Source of the DNA: Cyclostephanos tholiformis
Lineage: Eukaryota; Bacillariophyta; Thalassiosirophyceae; Thalassiosirales; Thalassiosiraceae
Reading direction: 5' to 3'
NCBI GenBank assembly: GCA_036939975.1
Contig: JALLPB010000320.1
Span: forward strand, 1-17,706
Length of the DNA stretch: 17,706 nucleotides
Part shown: in pieces, positions 17,189 through 17,706 of the stretch
Position numbering within the stretch: the first letter of the stretch is position 1
Layout of the letters: each line of letters starts with the position of its first letter
Notes under the pieces: model-generated
The model's input: only the letters and a program-made list of their open reading frames with translations
Told to the model about the DNA's origin: nothing
Database searches by the model: none
Position numbers and translations under genes: made by a program

Positions 17189-17706
17189 GTTGCTATAAAT
17201 ATTACAATCCTTTTGTTCTATTGATAAATAGTTTTCGTTTTATTTGCTCCAACTGCGGATGCATTCGGCAAGTGATAAGGGTGGACAACAGGTTCTGGCT
17301 TAATGCCTTGATCGATATGCCAAGATGATGTGATAGTCCAAAAAATGAAGCTAATTTTCAAGGTGCACGCCGAGTTCAATATTTTGAGATAATGAGTGAG
17401 TACGAAAAATTCATCTGGAAATAATACTAAAGAATACTAATTCCTATGTATCAAAAAATTCAAAAATTCTACGTACGTCCCGCTTAAGTAAATATCATAC
17501 CAGAGGTACTTGAATTGACGCCGCCGGTCGAAGTTTTGTTCCCCAAAAAATAAAGGATAAAACGTACCAGTCTTCACATAAACTCTGGACACAAATAATA
17601 ATTGTGTGCTAAGGCTGTGATTTCTTTGAGCAAGTTCACATGTACGCATATTATACGCATTGGAACAGTGGCGATGTTCCTGGTTTTTTTTTTTTTCGGA
17701 TGGCCA
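17189..17706. other. Upstream region of the fasciclin gene, no other gene seen
   Basis: AT-rich sequence upstream of the minus-strand fasciclin start, presumably its promoter. Small features are an AATACTAA direct repeat (about 17422-17440), CAAAAAATT/CAAAAATT repeats (about 17452-17468), an ACGCAT repeat (about 17644-17660) and a 13-T run (17684-17696). The short minus-strand reading frame at 17437-17649 has no family features. Confidence 0.45.

Noticed and set aside
1..17706. CRISPR array, insertion sequence, integrase or phage genes
   Set aside because: No regular spacer repeats, transposase or phage proteins are seen, and the window is eukaryotic nuclear DNA.

Overview
The window looks like nuclear DNA from a diatom, or at least a stramenopile alga. 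All six genes are eukaryotic. Three of them need short GT-AG introns to give intact proteins, and there are no operons or ribosome-binding sites. The coding DNA is GC-richer than the AT-rich spacers. One gene encodes a secreted, membrane-anchored fasciclin protein studded with KxxK lysine pairs, a pattern known from diatom silica-associated proteins. Another carries a C-terminal block that I associate, from memory, with diatom-only proteins. I cannot name the species.

Layout from left to right. Bases 1-747 are non-coding apart from a 12-bp inverted repeat. Bases 748-2995 (+) hold SLY1/SCFD1, a Sec1/Munc18 vesicle-fusion regulator, in two exons. Bases 2996-5381 are a long AT-rich spacer with several small palindromes and direct repeats but no convincing gene. 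Bases 5382-6528 (+) encode an unnamed protein whose frame changes inside a poly-G region. Bases 6529-7487 are a spacer. Bases 7488-8654 (+) encode a probably mitochondrial 3-hydroxyisobutyrate dehydrogenase (valine catabolism).

The right half begins with an RBM39-like splicing factor on the minus strand (12109 down to 8941, two exons, 610-bp intron). It lies tail-to-tail with the dehydrogenase. It is head-to-head with a plus-strand gene (about 12338-13933) that I identify tentatively as a NEPRO/Rmp1-like RNase MRP subunit. These two RNA-processing genes share a gap of about 230 bp, probably a bidirectional promoter. The last gene (17188 down to 14160, minus) encodes the fasciclin protein: signal peptide, nine KxxK motifs, one FAS1 domain split by an intron, a proline-rich stalk, an unassigned extracellular domain, one membrane helix and a long cytoplasmic tail.

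Most of the window is housekeeping: vesicle traffic, amino-acid catabolism, splicing and RNA processing. The least described parts are the fasciclin protein with its odd C-terminal tail, the unnamed poly-G protein, and the divergent NEPRO-like assignment. All family assignments come from reading the translations; no searches were run.
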